32,950 bases of DNA, taken from contig NZ_FNIF01000038.1 of assembly GCF_900103825.1 (NCBI RefSeq), positions 1-32,950 of the forward strand, written 5' to 3'. The translations under genes were made by a program, and so were the position numbers. This document shows, in pieces, positions 31,969 through 32,950 of this stretch (positions are counted from its first letter, which is position 1; each line of letters begins with the position of its first letter). The DNA is from Paenibacillus sp. yr247 (lineage in GTDB: Bacteria > Bacillota > Bacilli > Paenibacillales > NBRC-103111). The notes below the pieces were generated by a model. The model searched no databases. It had not been told where the DNA came from and was given only the letters and a program-made list of their open reading frames with translations.

Positions 31969-32458
31969 AGAATCCCCCCTGATGTAATCGCCTATATCTT
32001 CTCATTATAAAGAAAAATAGAGGGTGTCACTAGGGATAAACTTATGTAGACTTGTCATTTTATAAGGTGCTTCAGCCCTTCACACGGTACCTCTAACGGG
32101 AAATACTCTAATCCGATATGCCCTGTGAACCCCGCCTCGTAAGTAGATTGTTGCATTGTTAAAGGTGAATATGAAACGGCTCTCTTTTATTTACCAGATG
32201 ATTATGCGCTTAGAAATTGACTATTGTATCTCAGATTAAAGGGAAATAAAATTCGTATTTATGATAGTGAAAATGTAAGCTGTAGGCTATTTTTAATGTC
32301 ATTTATTTTACCTCTTCCAAGCAATATTTCTCCACTAGAGGTAATAAAGTCATAAGATGCGCTGACAATTGACACCGCAGAAGACAAGCCAATATTTTTC
32401 ACCGGAGAAGTAAACGACGAATCCCCCACTGGCCGAATTTGGCTAGAGGGGGATTTTT
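31969..32458. other. gene-poor stretch with a remnant and a terminator
   Basis: This 490-base gap lies between the GH2 pseudogene and the partial stalk-domain gene. It holds the 3' scrap of a TIM-barrel isomerase (32055-32153, minus) and a hairpin terminator at 32420-32460. The rest (about 32160-32415) is AT-rich with stops in all frames; a short open plus-strand frame (about 32043-32216) looks protein-like but is too short to name. No promoter is clear. Confidence 0.5.
32055..32153 (-). pseudogene. C-terminal remnant of a hydroxypyruvate-isomerase-like TIM-barrel protein
   Basis: The minus-strand frame ending in TGA at 32055-32057 reads TYEAGFTGHIGLEYFPLE, then CEGLKHLIK. GFxGxIGLEYxP is the last-strand signature of the hydroxypyruvate isomerase / xylose-isomerase-like AP-endonuclease-2 family, where the Glu binds metal. 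Upstream of 32153 the frame loses similarity and hits a stop at 32187-32189. Only about 32 codons of a usual ~260 remain. Its place beside GH2 and GH88 genes suggests it was part of the same sugar-use operon. Confidence 0.5.
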
Positions 32459-32460
32459 TT
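32420..32460 (+). terminator. hairpin terminator
   Basis: AATCCCCC (32420-32427) pairs with GGGGGATT (32448-32455), with inner GGCC/GGCT, and is followed by T-run 32454-32460 in the plus direction. In the minus direction, where it would end the stalk-domain gene, it has no U-tract. Which transcript it ends is unclear. Confidence 0.7.
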
Positions 32461-32950
32461 ATTTCAAAATAATTTCTGTAGTTTTGTCTTCTCCAACTCT
32501 TTTGAAACTTTTATCTGAAGGACCGCTTACGACATAGTTCAAGCTGGTGATCGCTGATAAATCCCCTTTTATTTCAAAAACGATTTTTCCATTTTTGACA
32601 ACTTTCCCAATAAACTCTCCGCCTACTTCTTGCGAGTGTAAGTATCCTTCCACTTGTTCTTTTGTATTTGTTATAATCTTCCCTTGCGTCACATGCCAAT
32701 TTAGAGTGTCGTTAGAAGTGTTTTCCGTTTTCACATCGAATATTAATGCTTTAATTGGGCTCGAGAAGGAGTACTCTTTGTAAGCGGGATCTAAAGTTAC
32801 TCTAGAGATATCCATCGTCATTGGCCCACTAGTGACATTTAATTTAACATCAAAGTATTTTGCAGGAGGAACATTTGCTTGATTTGGGTCAAAACCTTTT
32901 GCTGTTATGCTTATCTCCCTTTTATCAGCATCCCATTTAACGTCAGCCCC
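32459..32950 (-). CDS. C-terminal part of a stalk-domain protein (partial)
   Basis: The frame is open from the right edge (32950) to the stop at 32459; an in-frame ATG at 32821 is internal. The first visible residues, GADVKWDADKREISITA, resemble the copper-amine-oxidase N-terminal-like stalk domain (GAKVxWDxxxxTVTI) common in exported Paenibacillus proteins. The following ~145 residues are beta-strand-rich and Lys/Asp/Ser-rich (FDVKTENTSNDTLNWHVTQG, KIVFEIKGDLSAI) with no motif I recognise. It may be an exported or surface protein; the N-terminus, signal peptide and promoter lie outside the window. Confidence 0.75.
   Translation of the reverse strand, partial: GADVKWDADKREISITAKGFDPNQANVPPAKYFDVKLNVTSGPMTMDISRVTLDPAYKEYSFSSPIKALIFDVKTENTSNDTLNWHVTQGKIITNTKEQVEGYLHSQEVGGEFIGKVVKNGKIVFEIKGDLSAITSLNYVVSGPSDKSFKRVGEDKTTEIILK

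Noticed and set aside
32043..32216. Plus-strand short frame ending EYETALFYLPDDYALRN
   Set aside because: Protein-like in look, but only about 25 codons after the last stop, with no start; no family can be named, and it overlaps the minus-strand remnant.

Overview
This window looks like chromosomal DNA of a Paenibacillus-type endospore-forming Firmicute. The left edge carries the first ~210 bases of a 16S rRNA gene with a Bacillales-style boxA leader. Gene content agrees: a three-SLH surface protein, a KinA/KinE-like PAS histidine kinase with Spo0A-box-like sites, an orphan ParB-like protein, strong AGGAGG ribosome sites, frequent TTG/GTG starts and many compact terminators. The genes are mostly housekeeping or accessory chromosomal genes. 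I see no phage, transposon, CRISPR array or tRNA.

Layout. 1-500: start of an rrn operon (minus) and its promoter. 500-4050: a small hypothetical protein, an SLH-domain exported protein, and a membrane-anchored FAD oxidoreductase. 4080-6940: a tight three-gene operon (DeoR regulator, Cof-type HAD phosphatase, MFS transporter). 7000-9700: a membrane-anchored unknown, a DEAD-box-type RNA helicase with a DEVD motif II and a GC-rich tail, and an ECF-like sigma factor. 9850-12370: alpha/beta hydrolase, small DUF2573-like protein, SDR oxidoreductase and a CheX-like phosphatase. 12500-15220: PAS histidine kinase translationally coupled to a NagD/AraL-type HAD phosphatase. 15220-17350: DHA2 drug exporter plus PadR regulator, with an 18-base palindrome at the promoter. 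17430-19410: LysR regulator and a PHP-type histidinol-phosphatase. 19410-22220: AraC regulator, MFS transporter, GNAT acetyltransferase. 22250-26700: orphan ParB-like protein, two more GNATs, an amidase remnant, a phytanoyl-CoA dioxygenase-family protein, a CYTH protein and a XapX peptide. 26870-29050: CBO0543-like membrane protein and an erythromycin-esterase-family protein. 29060-32160: a carbohydrate locus with an intact GH88 hydrolase, a broken GH2 gene and a scrap of a hydroxypyruvate-isomerase-like gene. 32459-end: the C-terminal part of a protein with a stalk-like domain, running off the window.

The most interesting signals are: gene decay on the right side (three remnants: amidase, GH2, TIM-barrel isomerase, each missing catalytic parts); Spo0A-box-like sites in front of the PAS kinase; an 18-base palindrome touching the -10 box of the exporter/PadR operon; a ParB-like protein with no ParA partner; and sharp GC-rich patches inside otherwise moderate-GC genes. 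In three places the longest reading frame begins inside a recognisable promoter, so the true starts are downstream. I did not find clear evidence of an undescribed multi-gene system.
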